In this document: one piece after another, positions 1-13,604 of the stretch
Position numbering within the stretch: the first letter of the stretch is position 1
How the letters are laid out: each line of letters opens with the position of its first letter
Origin: Bullera alba
Lineage: Eukaryota; Basidiomycota; Tremellomycetes; Tremellales; Bulleraceae
Direction of reading: 5' to 3'
DNA: 64,000 bases
NCBI GenBank assembly: GCA_001600095.1
Contig: BCIX01000001.1
Span: forward strand, 5,543,198-5,607,197
Position numbers and translations under genes: made by a program
Notes under the pieces: generated by a model
The model's input: the letters and a program-made list of their open reading frames with translations, nothing else
Database searches by the model: none
Told to the model about the DNA's origin: nothing

Positions 1-2028
1 ACCTCGTCGGCCTGTGAGAGCTGGAGTTGGAGCCTATCTCGATTCTGCTCGATCTCCTTCACACGCTCCGCCAGGCTCTTCACTTCGGTCGAGACATCCG
101 GATTGGGTCCCAAGACCTTCTCGTATTTCGCCAGAGATGCCCGTGTGACTTCCAGCTCGGCCCGAACTTCGGCGAGCTCTTTGTGCTCTCCAGCCGGTAA
201 CTCGTCCAATTGCTTTTGCAGGGCATTTGCCCGGACCTCGCCATCGCTAGAAATCATGAGCGAGATGTCGATGAAGTGCTGACAACCGTACTCACCTGAC
301 TAGACGTTCCAGCTCCTTGACGTAGTCTCCGTCGATACCAGCTTCTCCGTTCAAGAAAGCGAGATATCCCGCAGAACCAGACTCCGCGCCCAGACGCCCT
401 TTCAACCTCTTCACCTCGGAGGTCAAATAGACGATCCGCTCTTGTCTCGAGTTGGCTAGGACCTCCATTTGTTCACCATAAGTGATCTTTTCGCTCTCCC
501 GCGCCCGTCTCTCCGTAAGCTCTGCCGTCAACTCGTCCCTCTGTCCTCTCAAACGGCTTAGATCGGTATCCTTTCGTATGGCCTGTTGACGGAGAGCGTC
601 CACTTCGCCTCTTGCCAATCCTTGGGTGTGTTGCTGGAATTCGAAGTTTTTCGTCCGCATCTCGTCCAACTTCTGTTCGCTGCTTTCAAACCTCGCCTGC
701 ATGTCGTTGGCTCGGTTCGTCTGCATGGACAGCTGCTGCAGATAGATTTGGAACCAAGGTGAGTTGCGCAGTGCTTCTTCAGTCGGACTTGAGGCCTAAT
801 CAAAACGTCAGTCTCGCCCTGGCCAGCTCGATCTCGCCCTGCCATCCTACTGACCTGTATTTTCAACTTGTCGTGCTCCAGTTTCAACTTCGTATGCTCT
901 GTCCGCAAAGCTTCCAATTGGCTCAGCCTTGTCGCCGCTTTCTGCTCCAGCTCAGATGTGTCCTCGAGCATACCAGTGGACGACGGATCGAAGGGTTTGA
1001 CATCATCTTCCATTTTACCGTTCGGTGTCGCGTGACCAGATCCACCGTTGGTATATTTCCCTCCAGGCGTCGCATTGCCGCCATCCTGCTCGGACGTCCA
1101 TCTAGACCGCTCAGCTTTATCGCGCTCCATCCGTTGGCGATCTAAAGACTTTTGAGCTTTTTGCAGATCCCGCTGCAATTGGTCTCGCGAGCTACTAAGT
1201 GAGGAGACCTCGGCTTGCAGAGTCTGGTTTCTCGACCGCAGTGTGCTCGACTACACGGGCATAGTCAGTTCTTGAGCTGGGACAGTCGGCCCGATGGACA
1301 AACTCACCTCTGCTTGCAGCTTATCGCAGCGAGAGTGTAAAGCGTCACTAGATATTGGTTTTGCTCCATTTTTGGCGAGATCAGCGAAATTGCTCAGAAG
1401 CTGGGTGGTCAACGGCAGCCGAGTCTCGAGCGCCTTGTTCAGCTCTGGTGTCGATAGACTTGGGTCCAGTACAGCTAGAAAAGAGAGAATTGGAAATCAG
1501 GACATGCGGTATGTCAGGCTTGCTCGACAGACTCACGCTCCGTTAGCTCGGCGAACGATGGCTCGACGCCTTGATTTCCAGTAAGGTTTTGGACAACGCT
1601 GACCAGCTGAAGATGAGACTTAAGCAAGACTTCGACCCACTATGCGAAGTCCGACTTACCTGTGTCCAACAGACTTCTACCGCCTGCATACTAGCGGCTA
1701 GAACCCGTTTCTGGGCCTCAAGCTCATTGGCTCGCTGGGATTCTTCCCGATGTAGGCGCCGGTACTCGAGCATTTGCCTATAGATAGCTTCTTTTCGCTT
1801 GACCTACATGAAAATTTGTAAGAATGAGAATTTGTTACAACCATCTGTTGAACCGGCACCCACCTCTAGCTCTTTCATCCAGTCTTCTTGGTCATCATCG
1901 TCTTGACCTTGTGACTGGGAGGAGACACTGGTGAAGCTACCCAGAGCTCTCTTTTTGGAAGGTGACATTCCATCTTCCGCGCCAGTACCTCCCGAGGCCT
2001 CACGGACTCGCTTTAGGTCGGCATTCAT
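1..2028 (-). CDS. BRE1: E3 ubiquitin ligase Bre1 (histone H2B), N-terminal part
   Basis: Bre1 with Rad6 monoubiquitinates histone H2B in the nucleus, which feeds H3K4/H3K79 methylation. The start codon at 2028 opens a peptide MNADLKRVREASGG, followed by a basic SPSKKRALG segment and an acidic DDDDQEDW stretch, as in fungal Bre1 N-termini. Exon 1 is 1864-2028. The next exon begins at the acceptor near 1805 and encodes VKRKEAIYRQMLEYRRLHRE, a segment typical of the family. The remaining exons are long coiled coils broken by a Gly/Asn/Thr linker near 1020-1090. The gene runs off the left edge, so the C-terminal RING finger that defines the ligase is not in the window. It is divergent from the NudE gene. 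The identification is firm from the N-terminal signature and architecture, with the RING unseen. Confidence 0.85.
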
Positions 2029-2548
2029 TGTCGGTTGTGTTGTGAGTGTAGCATGCGAAGATTCTTTTTGGACCCCTGAGTTGATGATGATGCCCCTGTC
2101 CGATACGAGGCTCAGGAGACGACGGAGGAAGATGCGAACGAGAAGGAGGGTGGGGTATATGTCGGCTCTATGATGAAGGTTGCTCCCAAAAAAGCTATGA
2201 TTCAGCTGTCGTTGCATGCGAGCTCCCTATCCTCCTCCCAGCGAGCGGCAAGGAGTCAAAGATCCCAAGCAGGCAGCGGCGAGATTCGGGGTTTTATCCA
2301 ATGTGGCACTTTTTCCCTCATCACAAATCCTGAAACACGCCGACCTCGCTCCCCCGCGCTTCATCTTACCCCGCGTTTGTATTTGCCACCCAGTCGTCCT
2401 AATTCAACGTTTGGGCGGTTTGTTGACATGATGGTAGATTGGTATCAACGTATACAGAGGTCTGCACTGGCTCCCTACAGTAGTAGCGTGGCGTACAGCA
2501 TCGCCCGTAGAGTGTACTCGAGTAGTGGTGTGAAGAAAAGCTGGGAGC
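2029..2548. other. Divergent intergenic region BRE1 / nudE
   Basis: About 520 bases separate the two start codons, so this must hold both promoters. Short open frames cross it but none has splice signals or recognisable protein content. I see no clear TATA box. Confidence 0.6.
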
Positions 2549-4992
2549 ATGTCTCTGGACTCGCTCGAAGAAGATAGAGGCCTCAAAGCGCCACACAAGA
2601 TGCCTAGCAGTTCAACCATGGGTATCGACGACGATGAGGAGGATATGACGTGAGTTTTGGGACTTCGGACCCATAGCCTATCATGTCTGACGATGTCGTC
2701 TATTAGCTTCGATTCGCCTCAGGAGGAGGCAGCTCACTACCGTGAAAAGTACAGACGCATCATGGACATGCTCGATGAAACAAGAGCTGAACTTGGTATG
2801 TAAACCCAATCTAACGCACTTTCCGTGAACCTGACCGCGAGCGCAGACGATTTTCAGACTTCATCAAAAGAGCTAGAAGAGGAGCTTGAGCGAGAGCTAG
2901 CTGCTACGGAGAAACAACAAGCTGAGCTGAAAGACCGTATACAGAAGCTCGAGGCTGAGAAGGAGGAATGGAAGGTGTGTCCCAATCAGCTGCACCAGAG
3001 TCACAAGGCTTACAATCCTCCAGAACAAGTTTCTTTCGCTGCAAAAGATGCACAGCTCGACTACAGCAGCTATGCAGGTGTGTCCGATAATACAGCAACG
3101 GAATAATTCCTGACTATGTGCAGAGAGAGATGGACAATCTAAGGTCGGAGAGGGACAAGACTCTGGTAGCGCTAAGAGATCTCGAGATGGGCAATGACGA
3201 GCTGGAGAGGAACGAGAGGTGTGTAAATGATGTCTAGGCCATTTTTGGCTGTTACTGATCATGTGCCAGAGTCGCGGTGTCTTCCTTGCTGGATCTGGAA
3301 AGCAAGTACAATAGGGCAATCGAGGAGAAGACACTGTTGGAGGGAGAAGTGATACACCGTCAAGAGCTAGAGGAAGAATGTCAGCGGTTGAAGGACGATG
3401 TGAGAGGTGCGTTCCGGGCCTGCTGCTCTCGAGACTCCGCTGTCCAAATGTCCATATGTCAATACAGCTGATCGACCCTCCTAGACGCAAATAGCGAAAT
3501 CGCCATACTGCGGGATCAACTCTCCCGCTCGATACCCACTCCGCCATCGTCCGTCTCCATGCCCATGTCTCCTGTACAAACTGCCATTCGGGATGAACCG
3601 CTACCTGAAGACCATCTCGCTCTATCGAATCCAGATGAAACCATGCGGAGACCTCGATCGCTCCATGGTACAATCACTGCATCGCCAGGACCAGCCAACC
3701 GTAAGCAAGGTCTCACCCGCAGCGGCACTACTTCCTCGATACCTACCCTGTCGCCAGCAGCCAAACGATACGCTTCTCGGTTGGCCGATTCGCCGTCTGG
3801 CTTATCGACACTTGCGAGATCCGCCACGTCTCGCAACCTGGTGCAATCGATTGGACCTGGCTCTCCAGTGCCTGTCCGTGTACGAGCACCGGTAGCGGCA
3901 TCAGGATCGGTACCTCTTTTAGTGCCGACACCCGGCAAAGCGCAACAAAATGCAAATTCAATGGCAAAGACCAGGGCAATGCGACTGCTCCGAGACTTTA
4001 GATCCAAGCTCAAGACTTCCGAGGACAAGATGGAGTCGAAAGTGCCCAAACGCGCCGTTTCCGGTCCAATGCCTCTGAGCCAGTCGAGGCGAAACACCTC
4101 CGCTACGTCGTCCGCCACGGCCCCTGTTGGTGGGAAACCAGCGTTCAACGCGCCAAAAGACGCTTCCCATACACCTACGCCAGGAGACGTTTCTAGTGCT
4201 GGTGCAATGTTCCTCAGCCCGAACAGCTGGGTGATGGTTAGTGATGAAGAAGACACGCCAACCAATCAGCCTATGAGACTTCGACCAGATGAGCCGCCTT
4301 CACCGTTGGAGCAGAACTTTCGAGCGGTGTCTTCGTCTTCGACTTCCAGTCGACCATTACCTTCTCGGCCGGGTATACCTTCGCCCCTCGCTGCCAATCT
4401 CTCTCGTTCGACAACGTCTCACGGAGCTCGGCCTCCATCGCGAGCCACGGGGTCTACACTTGCCAGTCAGGCGAAACGGGCGCCCTCGCGTCAACAGTCC
4501 GAACACTCGGATTCTCGCCCCATGTCACCTAGTTTCATACCACAACCTAGTCGATCTTCACTACGGTCCCCGACGCCCACCTTCGGCGCTATGCTCATGG
4601 CGTCAAACTCCACACCCGGCACCTCGCGACCAAGTTCCCGCTCCGCCCACCGGGTCCTAGGTAAAGGTCTACCTCCGGCATCAAAGGCCTTTCCCAGTCC
4701 TCAGCCAATGGCAATGAGCGTCAGTACTTCCGTCTCGACGCCTTCTTCCGCTTTGAAACGATCAAGCAGGAGATCGTCGCTGGGCGTGGCGGAAGCAGCG
4801 TTACCGCCAACGGGTATCCCGGCACCTAGTGGTCGAACCCCAGGGAAGGATAGACCGATCTCCGTGCCGGTTTTTGTGAACGGGACACCGCCGCCAGTGC
4901 CGCGTATACCATCGGCACATCTGAGGGCTAGCGTGAGTTTGCAACAGAAGGACAGGCTGGGAAGGGATAGGGACAGTAGAGCAGGGCTGTGA
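2549..4992 (+). CDS. nudE: NudE/Ndel1-type dynein regulator
   Basis: NudE proteins link Lis1 to cytoplasmic dynein and act in nuclear migration and spindle positioning. After a short N-terminus the spliced product reads HYREKYRRIMDMLDETRAEL, then an almost uninterrupted coiled coil to about residue 200. It includes a small exon near 3047-3076 (MHSSTTAAMQ) that joins to REMDNLRSERD, the fungal equivalent of the NudE H-x-T-x-x-x-LQRELD segment. The remaining half is one long exon from about 3485, very rich in Ser, Pro, Thr and Arg, probably disordered and phosphorylated. The first in-frame ATG is at 2549, and a second at 2600 (MPSSSTMGID) is an alternative start. Introns are about 50 bases. The coiled-coil part supports the family call, while the tail alone would say nothing. 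Confidence 0.8.
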
Positions 4993-5374
4993 GGCCTGAG
5001 GATTGTGCTCTAGCCTGTTGCACATCACGCCGTATCGGTAGTTTATGGCGGCATTGCGCTATCGCATGCATTACACTCTGCATACCTACTACCGACACTT
5101 TCTAGAGCCATGGCTTTCGAGACTTGTCATTTAACGTGCAGATGCCAGACAAGACTCGCCTGCCGTCAGACATCCGATCGTCATCGTCGTCATCTCGCCT
5201 GAAGTGGAGGTCGTGTTTCGTCTCGAACACCTGCTATGACTTTCGACAAAGTCGAATCTATGATTCGTCACACTGTCGATGTCAAGACTGCTCAGAACAG
5301 CTCACAACTTCACCCGCTCTCTGCCCAGCGCCCTGATCTCTCCGCGAAACACTTGTCGCTCACAATCACGCACC
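4993..5374. other. Intergenic, PLP-homeostasis gene promoter
   Basis: This is a 382-base tandem-oriented gap between the nudE stop and the next start. It has pyrimidine-rich stretches and a run of tcatcgtcgtcatc near 5176-5192. No gene is seen. Confidence 0.5.
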
Positions 5375-6364
<990 letters not shown>

Positions 6365-6419
6365 CAACAACGCTCAATGTTCCAAGCACTAGTGATCGAT
6401 ACATCGAGCATCTTGGGGT

Positions 6420-9400
6420 CTACCTGAAAGGGAAACCGCCCTGGGCTTCTCCAGGACCGACTTGGAACCAAAAGTCCTGTAAATCAAGTCCGCCCGCTAG
6501 ATCACCTTCATCTCCATCCTGTCCTTCCATGCCCGGGTTGTTGCTCTGGCCGAACCAATCGTCCAAAGTCGCGAATCCGAGGTTTGACGAATTGGCAAGT
6601 TGTCCCGCAGGTAACGTGTTGAGCTCCGACATGGGCTGTTGATTGGGCGGCGCGACCTGACTGGCCATGTTCAATCCGAACGGATCGTCGGGGTACGGGA
6701 ATGTGAAGGGATTCGGAGTTTGTGCTGCGTGAACAGGTAATGACCAGGGCGATGCCGCCGAATCGAAGCCGAGTGGATCTTTATCTCTGGGCGTGGTCTG
6801 GTTATTGGGTTGATACCCTGGCGGCCATTGGGCATTTACCTGCCCACTAGACGAGTACGACGCAGAGTTACTGGTATATGGGTTGGCTGGGCGTTGTTGT
6901 GATTCACTGTTCGCTTGTTGCGTCTGAGGTAACGGAACCTGGTGACCGCCCGTCGGACTGTTTGCGTTGTTCTGGAGCAAAGACTCAGCAACCTGGAAAC
7001 CTAAATGGCCGGGGAACAGTCTTGCACTCACCGAATCTGACATGACGGACAGCTTTCTATTCAGCGCTTCCAGCTGTCGTCCATACCGGACGGCCGGATG
7101 ATCATCGTCCTCTGATGCCTTGGAGAAGCATGCACAAAGTCGATCTATCAGAGTGAGTGTTCTAAAGGATGTCAGCTGGGGGCGGATACTGACTCCGTAC
7201 GGGTAATAGCTTACTTTGCATGATCTGCTCGGAGCATGGCGCCGGAGTAGAGTGCCTGAGAAGGCATCAGCTTCATCCTCATTCACCACCGTCGCGCTGA
7301 CCTACCTTGAGCAATAGCACTGCGGCATACGTGAACCATAGCAAGAACCTCCAGGGTAGATACGGCAGCGCTCCGCCTGGATGTAGTCGATCGACGCAAA
7401 TCTCCAATAATGCCCTCGCCGAGTCGCACGACTGGAAGATGTACCGTGCGTCGGGGCTGTGGGCTGCTCCTCTCGGAAAGAGACTGAGTGATGGTCTCGT
7501 CGCATCGGTGATTTCGCCGCGAGCTCTGCGTTCCTCCAACTTTTTGTTCTCTTCCTCCGCCCGCATAGCAGATCGCTCCAGATGGCTTTGCTACGATCAC
7601 GGAGGATCAGTATGAAGTTCAAACCATGCAATATGCGCACTCACGAAGGAGAACGCAGTCACGACAAGCGTGGTGTAGTGTAACATGGCAGCAACGCAGT
7701 CGGTCAGTGGGAACGTATTCCACCTACGCAAACTATCAGCTCTGACGTCGGTTACGATGAAGCTGGTTGACGAACTTTTTATGCGCCCATAATATTCTGA
7801 AACCGTCTATGGATCTGGCCAATTCGTCGACATACTTGAAGTACTCGCCGTAGCTGCAATCACATTAGCAGGTCGATATCAAAGGCTCCGTATCTCGACT
7901 TACATCATGAGAGATCGTGTTCGTGATGGGTTTGGCCACAAAGTATCATGAGCTGTGCTCATCACTGGCAACCCTTATCAGTTATTCCGTCACGCAAGAC
8001 ACCGATTTAATAGCTCACTCTGTGTGAGCTCGAGGTACGCCTGCACCAGACACGAGTAATCGTCCTGTGCGCCGCTTTCATCCTCGGTCAAAGAGGGGAA
8101 ATTGCCCGCAGCTGCCGCTGGGCCTGTTTGGGCGGAACTTGAGAATCCCTGGAAACAGACGGCCGGTCCTCGCGACCAGAATGCACGACCTAATCGGAGA
8201 GAGATACTATGTCCCAGTCAGAAAAGCTCATTTGAGGGTATCCTTGTGACTCGCTGCCTGTCAAACAGATAACAATCTGTCAAAGGATAAGTAGGTGAGC
8301 TGATAGGATCGATACGAAGGGCATTGCGGCTCACAGGTCCACGCCAGTCGCGATCTCTCCAGCTCCGGAGTCTTGTCAACCTCGGTAAACAGTTTCATCG
8401 CAAGCTAGAGGCGGTCAGCACGACACGACTTCACAACGTAGTACAAGCTTACCTTTTCAATTCCCAGCCCGTATGCCGACCTGATCGCAGTTCCTATCAA
8501 CATCCACGCTTGTCGGTTCTCAGCGCCATGAACCTCTTCTCCAACGCCGACTGCTCTGGTGACGTCTTCGTCGCGTTTAGCGGATCTCGCTGGATCTCGG
8601 GGTAGATTCTCCGCCAGGAGGAGTAATGCCTCGATCAGATCAATAGTCGGAGGCGCACCGAGGCATTGTATGTCGGTGATCCAGCCCTACGTGCTGGTCA
8701 GAATGCCGCCTTCTAAAGCCATTGAAAGACTCACTCGGAACACAGCCCATGCCTTGTCGTGGACTTGCTTCATACCCTTGGTTGTATGATGTTTGCTGGC
8801 AATAATGACGGCAGCTGTCAAGAAGTACCTCTCGTCTCTAGCGAATGAGGCGAGCTGGTCCAGGGTTTGTGGAATTTCTGCCATTGGTACCATCGGCTAC
8901 AATATGGTTAGCTGTCGTCACCGACCACGAGCTCGGATGAGCAGGACTCACGAAAAAGTGGTGATGATGCCGGAAGAACGCATCGGTCAAGATGATAAGG
9001 TGATCTTTATCCAGTACTCCAAGCTTAATCAAGGCAAAGTCCTGTATCGAGGGAGGCTCCTTATTCCTGTCATTCTTTGACCCCGCGCCGAATGCCTTTC
9101 CTTTGCCTTTGTCCCTGTAATCACCGTCGTCGCTGCTTCCTCTACGTGTCTCCGAGGCACCTTGACCAAAAGTCGCTTTCGACTTGTCGTCTCTTCGCCG
9201 ACTGTCTTCCGAGTCAGCTTGTCCGCTGGCCAAGGCGAGGATATTTAGAGCGTCGCTTTCGTTCTGCATGTCCGCGATGACGATACTGCTAGGGTCGGAG
9301 ACATGTAGTGGCGGATTCAGATGCAGCCTCCGCCTTTTTGGACTAGGTGTTGAGGATGTAGGGATGTGCGCCGGCGGTGTTGGGTCATGGATGGTCGTTG

Positions 9401-10183
9401 GGGTCGTACTGGTGGGACCTCGTTGGATAGAGTATATGTTGGCTGAGGGGGACTTATGTATGAGATCGTGGATCGAAGCACCATAACTCGGTCGGTGCTC
9501 GCTCTGTCCATGGCTGAAGCCGGGTGAGGGTCGGATGGGGTGTGTCGACGATGGTGGATACTGGAAGCTGGGCTCTCTCGGAGCATTTGTGGGTCGAAAA
9601 TTTCCAGCTCCAGTTCCAGTTCCATTACCAGCACCAAGACCGGTGCCATTACCAGTACCCGTGGAGGAACCAATCATCATTGGCATATCCGTGTCCCTAC
9701 TAATACTTCCTCGTCCTGGTCCATCTATGCTCATACTGCTATGACCTTGACCTTGGTTTTCCGTCAAGGAGTCGTTGTCGTGAGACTCTGACGCCGACTG
9801 CCGTCTCTTGTTGTTTCCACCTCGACGGGACGGAGCGAACACGCATTCCCGGGACTCTCTCTTGCACCGAGAACAAGGAGGAGACGAAGGCGCATCAATG
9901 TCGCCCTAAGACGCGCAGAACAACCTTCAAGTCAGCCAAAGTACACGCGCAAGCATCTTCATCTGGATGTACGGACCAGGTCGCATTTCGCTTTACGGCT
10001 CCTACAATGGAGACTGTGGGGTCAGGCTTGTCAGCGATGCTGAACGTTCGATACGGATGGTGCTCCGGAGGATGTTCAGGGGGAACGGCTGAAGAAGGCT
10101 AATGCTCACCAGGCTCGATATCCTCGCTTGATCTTGTCAGGCTTTTGCTCTGCGTAATCGAACGGCGGTTGCTGGTAGGACAT
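6420..10183 (-). CDS. Zn(2)-Cys(6) fungal transcription factor
   Basis: This is a nuclear DNA-binding regulator with targets unknown. The binuclear zinc cluster is split over three exons. Exon 1 (10110-10183) ends KIKRGYRA plus two bases of the first Cys codon. Exon 2 (9977-10013, only 37 bases) completes CLHCRSRKAKCDL, and exon 3 (to 9905) supplies PPCSRCKRESRECVFAPSRR. The spacing is C-x2-C-x6-C-x12-C-x2-C-x6-C. Next come a Gly/Thr/Asn-rich repeat (about 9590-9680), a disordered linker, then the start of a fungal-specific transcription-factor domain: ALIKLGVLDKDHLIILTDAF, then RHHHHFFPMVP, then RDERYFLTAAVIIASKHH. The C-terminus is Gln/Asn/Pro-rich, ends DLQDFWFQVGPGEAQGG and may be an activation domain. 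The layout resembles Aro80/Tea1-type factors, but I cannot name an orthologue. Confidence 0.85.
9590..9680 (-). repeat. Gly/Thr/Asn low-complexity repeat in the transcription factor
   Basis: On the minus strand this codes for alternating GTG, GNG and GAG units. The DNA is an imperfect array of (a/g)ccagt(a/t)cc-like units, so the repeat is visible at both DNA and protein level. It is probably length-polymorphic. Confidence 0.6.
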
Positions 10184-10797
10184 GTTGGATCTGATATCTC
10201 CTTGTCGGGGCTATACACAGACGCTTGCCCTTGCCTCTTTGATATGACAGGTAACTGATATGGCACAATGAGATGAGGAGAAGACACGAACCAATTCAAA
10301 ACTGCTCGAGGTCTGTTTACCGGTTTGAGCCGGACGGCCCCGGGCACGCGGGACACCGGAGGAAGATGGCCGCGGGGACATTGCGGTGGTCGAGACAGCC
10401 AAGAGCTAGCACAAGATCAATGACCAATTACAATCGGTCCGTACAAGAGCTAGAGTAGAGGAGGAGAGCTGATCTGAGTAGCATATTGCGAGTCCACGCG
10501 TAGGTCTATAACAGACGCGTCGTGAAGGATAATGCATATTGTCCATGGGTATACAGGCAAGAGTCGTCGGTCGTCCGACGTCAACCATTCGTCAAGCCAG
10601 TCTGGATGTTCAGCTCTGGGAGGCTAGGCCTTGACGGCAGCGGGATTTGCTGTCATGCTGAATTCCCCAAGGTCGGGCTCGACCAATGGTCCGGGCTGGT
10701 AGCAAACAGTCCGCATAACGTCCAGATGTGTCCTCTGAATCCAGGTCTGTGAGTCAGAGGAGACGACAAGGGTTTCGCGTAGTATCGAGGTAAAGGT
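10184..10797. other. Intergenic, promoter of the Zn2Cys6 factor
   Basis: This 614-base gap lies between the end of the phosphodiesterase gene and the start of the transcription-factor gene, both on the minus strand. Small open frames here have no supporting features. It may contain a long 5' leader. Confidence 0.5.
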
Positions 10798-12458
10798 TCA
10801 TCCCCCCGGCAGGTATGATGCCACCCGGTCAGAGAGAGGCGACGACATAGGGGGATCAGGTCGGTCGAGATCGGAAGGAGGTGGGTGTGTTGTATCGAAG
10901 TCACCAGGAGTAGACATCGCGTCAATGGTGGTATGGGGCAGATTGTGGTTATAGGCGGCGGTTGGTTCGTTTCGAGTGGGATAAGAGGTCGAATTGGGCA
11001 AAGCACCGTGAGCTGACAAGAACAATGGGGCTAACCTGTTGGCGCATACATGTGCCACCGAATAGTACCTCCAGTGCGACCAAGGGAAGGTCCATCTCGA
11101 GAGACCCGTCAATTCTAGCCTCTCTGGCTCTTCCGCGATCTGAAATACAGAAAGTATCAGCGTGATTCCCTCTGTAGTGCAGACTCCAAGGTCATACCTC
11201 TTTCCGCAAAAAAGTGAATGCGCCGACACGGTCTGTCAAGATCGCTTTCACACCCCAGCTCATGGCAACCCTCATTTCCCCAGGGTCATTGACGGTCCAG
11301 AGGCAAATCTCCTTTCCAGCCTCTCGGCATTTCTTCAAGAAGGCCTGTCCCTCTGAGCCCATCAAGAGGGCAAAGTTGAGCGAGAACCCATCACAAGCAT
11401 CCCAGAAGTATCGCTCGACGACGGCTGGCGAGAAGCCAATATGATATCGCCTCAGCAGGGGCAGATACTTGTATGCTGCTCGCAGGAAGAGAGGGTGCCA
11501 CAAGCCCAAAATGAGCCGTGGAGCAAGTTCAGTCTCCCAACCAGGGTACAGACTGCAGTCGTCGTCAGCGGTGGAAGAAGGCGGACCCTTGTTTGACTGA
11601 CGCAATGATTCTTGCCATCTCAGGCTGAGCGATATCAGTAAGTGCTTCAGATCAATCAGCAACGACTTACGAAGAGCATCTCTGGGTCATTCTGCATCTT
11701 GCAGTCGATCTAAACGCAGTTTCAGTATGTGAACATGAGTGTAGGATTCGCTCGACTGACATTGAGGGACACATGCCGATGACCAGGCTGTACCATATCA
11801 GCATCCATCTCGACGTTTATGACATGCACTCACCTCCATTAACAAAGCCACGAGCTCCTCGAACAGTGGGATCGGCTGTATTGGCTCTGCTTTGGTCCGA
11901 ACGTGCCTGCGAGGGACAAGTGATGAGCGAGCTACTTCAAACATGCTATTGCAGAGGGACATACTCAATAACGTCCTGCCAGGGCTGTTTCCTGATCAGG
12001 CCCTTGCCCGTCGTGGTCCTATCTAAGGTCGGATCGTGAAACATCAGGATCACTCCGTCCGATGTAGCGTGAACATCTGTCCGGCAGGAGCCTCAGCATA
12101 TGACATCTTGTCAGAGGAGTCTCAATTCTACTTACCGCTCTCGATACCATCTGCTCCTTCTTCAATTGCAGCGCGAAAACTCGCCAGCCTAGTGACATGA
12201 GTTTCAGACGAGTCGGGGGGTGGCGATGGCCAAAGTTCGCGGCAAGCGTAGTTGAACGGATATGGTGGGAAGGCACCTTGGGCAAAGATGTTTGGCTCAC
12301 GTGTTTTCTGGTAGATGTGCCGAAGCTCCTCTGTGACCCCAGCATTCGATCTCAATTGGCTTCCTGAACGGCGCGGGCGTGATAGGTCCTGGGCGGGAGC
12401 CGATTGTTTCGGAGCCACCGACCACCTCTCCAGAGGATCTAGACGCAGAAATGGCCAT
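10798..12458 (-). CDS. Glycerophosphodiester phosphodiesterase family protein (Pgc1-like)
   Basis: GDPD enzymes hydrolyse glycerophosphodiesters, and the fungal Pgc1 branch cleaves phosphatidylglycerol to diacylglycerol in mitochondrial and lipid-droplet membranes. The start at 12458 reads MAISASRSSGEVVGG. The catalytic signature follows as IECWGHRGASAHLPENT, then LASFRAAIEEGADGIES and, across an intron, DVHATSDGVILMFHDPT. This supplies the HR and ENT elements, the Glu and Asp metal ligands, and the second His. Later blocks are LILGLWHPLFLRAAYKYLPL, ICLWTVNDPGEMRVAMSWGV and AILTDRVGAF. GLW and LWTVN are characteristic of the Pgc1 branch. The C-terminal WTFPWSHWRYYSVAH segment may touch membrane. 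The last exon boundary is uncertain: a GTATGC donor near 11053 could change the tail, and I used the frame that stops at 10798. Confidence 0.85.
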
Positions 12459-13044
12459 GGTGAAGTGATGTCCGAGTATATGAGAGGGTGCAAGTGATCT
12501 TAAGGGATCGAGGTGATATCAATGTGTGATAGAGTTGCCAGCTACAACACGACGGCAAGAGCCTGTACCAGGGTGATGATAGATGACCACGTTCGTTCTT
12601 TGAACCACTAGGTTGTTGACGTCGTCCACCCTGGATGTAATTGCGATTACGAGGTCGACAGGAAGCAAAGTCCCCTCTTCCGCCTCCATCTACAGTGGCG
12701 ATGGGATGTGAGGTAGCCGATGCATTGATCAAGCTGTGTTGAGAGCACAGCAGGATGCGTATGTACAGACTGGGCCAGCCGAGCCGACGGTCTTTACAGC
12801 GTCACCTTATTTGCAAGCGAACCGATCGCAGAGCCGCAGGGCCGGCCGGGACTGCGCAGGGGCCGATTTTGCCGAGGCGGAGTTGTCACACATCCCGTAT
12901 TCAGCCTTGGGTACGGCCTCGGCTGGCCTTCGGGCAACATCGTCGTCGTTGGACTTGTGACTGATCACTGATCGCACAGCAATCGCACAGACAAGTCCAC
13001 TCACTCATCAATAGCCGTTCCCCCAGTCTACGTCCTCCCTTGTG
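12459..13044. other. Divergent intergenic region
   Basis: This 586-base region lies between the phosphodiesterase start and the small unknown gene, so it holds both promoters. It contains a GC-rich block near 12825-12880 with a ggccggcc palindrome, and a direct repeat of atcgcacag near 12970-12990. No gene is seen. Confidence 0.5.
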
Positions 13045-13359
13045 ATGACCGCAAAACCACCAACACCTGTCACAATCAACCCCGGCGAAGCCTACGTCCA
13101 CATCACCTCGCCTCTGAACCCAAGTGCCATCTTATCGGGCATATCGCTCCCGGCCTATCAACTGAAATACGTCGGTCCAGTAGGAGAACTTGAGGGAGAG
13201 CACATCTTCAAGGTATGCAGCATCGGAAGCGACAGTGCCGTCGTGAAACGCTCCGAGCTTCCAGACAAGGAGGTATTGAGTGCGGTGAAGGCGCTAGAAG
13301 GGGTGAAGGGTGCAAAAGTCCTAGAGACCAAGCAAAGGGCGAAGCGGGATGAGTTCTAG
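13045..13359 (+). CDS. Small uncharacterised protein, 104 residues
   Basis: A single intronless frame starts MTAKPPTPVTINPGEAYVHI and ends AKVLETKQRAKRDEF. The middle, ISLPAYQLKYVGPVGELEGEH, followed by HIFKVCSIGSDSAVVKRSEL, reads like a compact folded domain with alternating strands. It has no signal peptide, membrane segment or known catalytic motif. The C-terminal third (DKEVLSAVKALEGVKGAKVL) is helical and ends in a basic stretch. I do not recognise the family. It is judged real because codon use looks coding, the frame fills a sensible interval, and pyrimidine-rich leader sequence precedes the ATG. Confidence 0.6.
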   Translation: MTAKPPTPVTINPGEAYVHITSPLNPSAILSGISLPAYQLKYVGPVGELEGEHIFKVCSIGSDSAVVKRSELPDKEVLSAVKALEGVKGAKVLETKQRAKRDEF

Positions 13360-13604
13360 GACTGAAACGCAGATGACACGAGGTGAATGAAGCACAGTGA
13401 GTGAATCGCCGTGGCGAAGACATGTTCGTTAGAGTGCTGACTCTCTGCGCAAGACACACACGAAGTAACGAATTATCAATCCACTCGAGATGATAGGACT
13501 CAATGACTCTCAATCAAATGGGCTGTGCAGAGCCGAGTACATACATACAACATGTGGACATACAAAGACAGCCTCGCAGGCCGGTATCACCGAGGAATCC
13601 AGGT

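Noticed and set aside
2897..3673. Long minus-strand open frame (258 codons)
   Set aside because: It is antisense to the spliced nudE gene, crosses its introns and has no motif.
3516..4265. Minus-strand open frame of 249 codons
   Set aside because: Antisense shadow of the Ser/Pro-rich nudE exon, created by biased codon composition.
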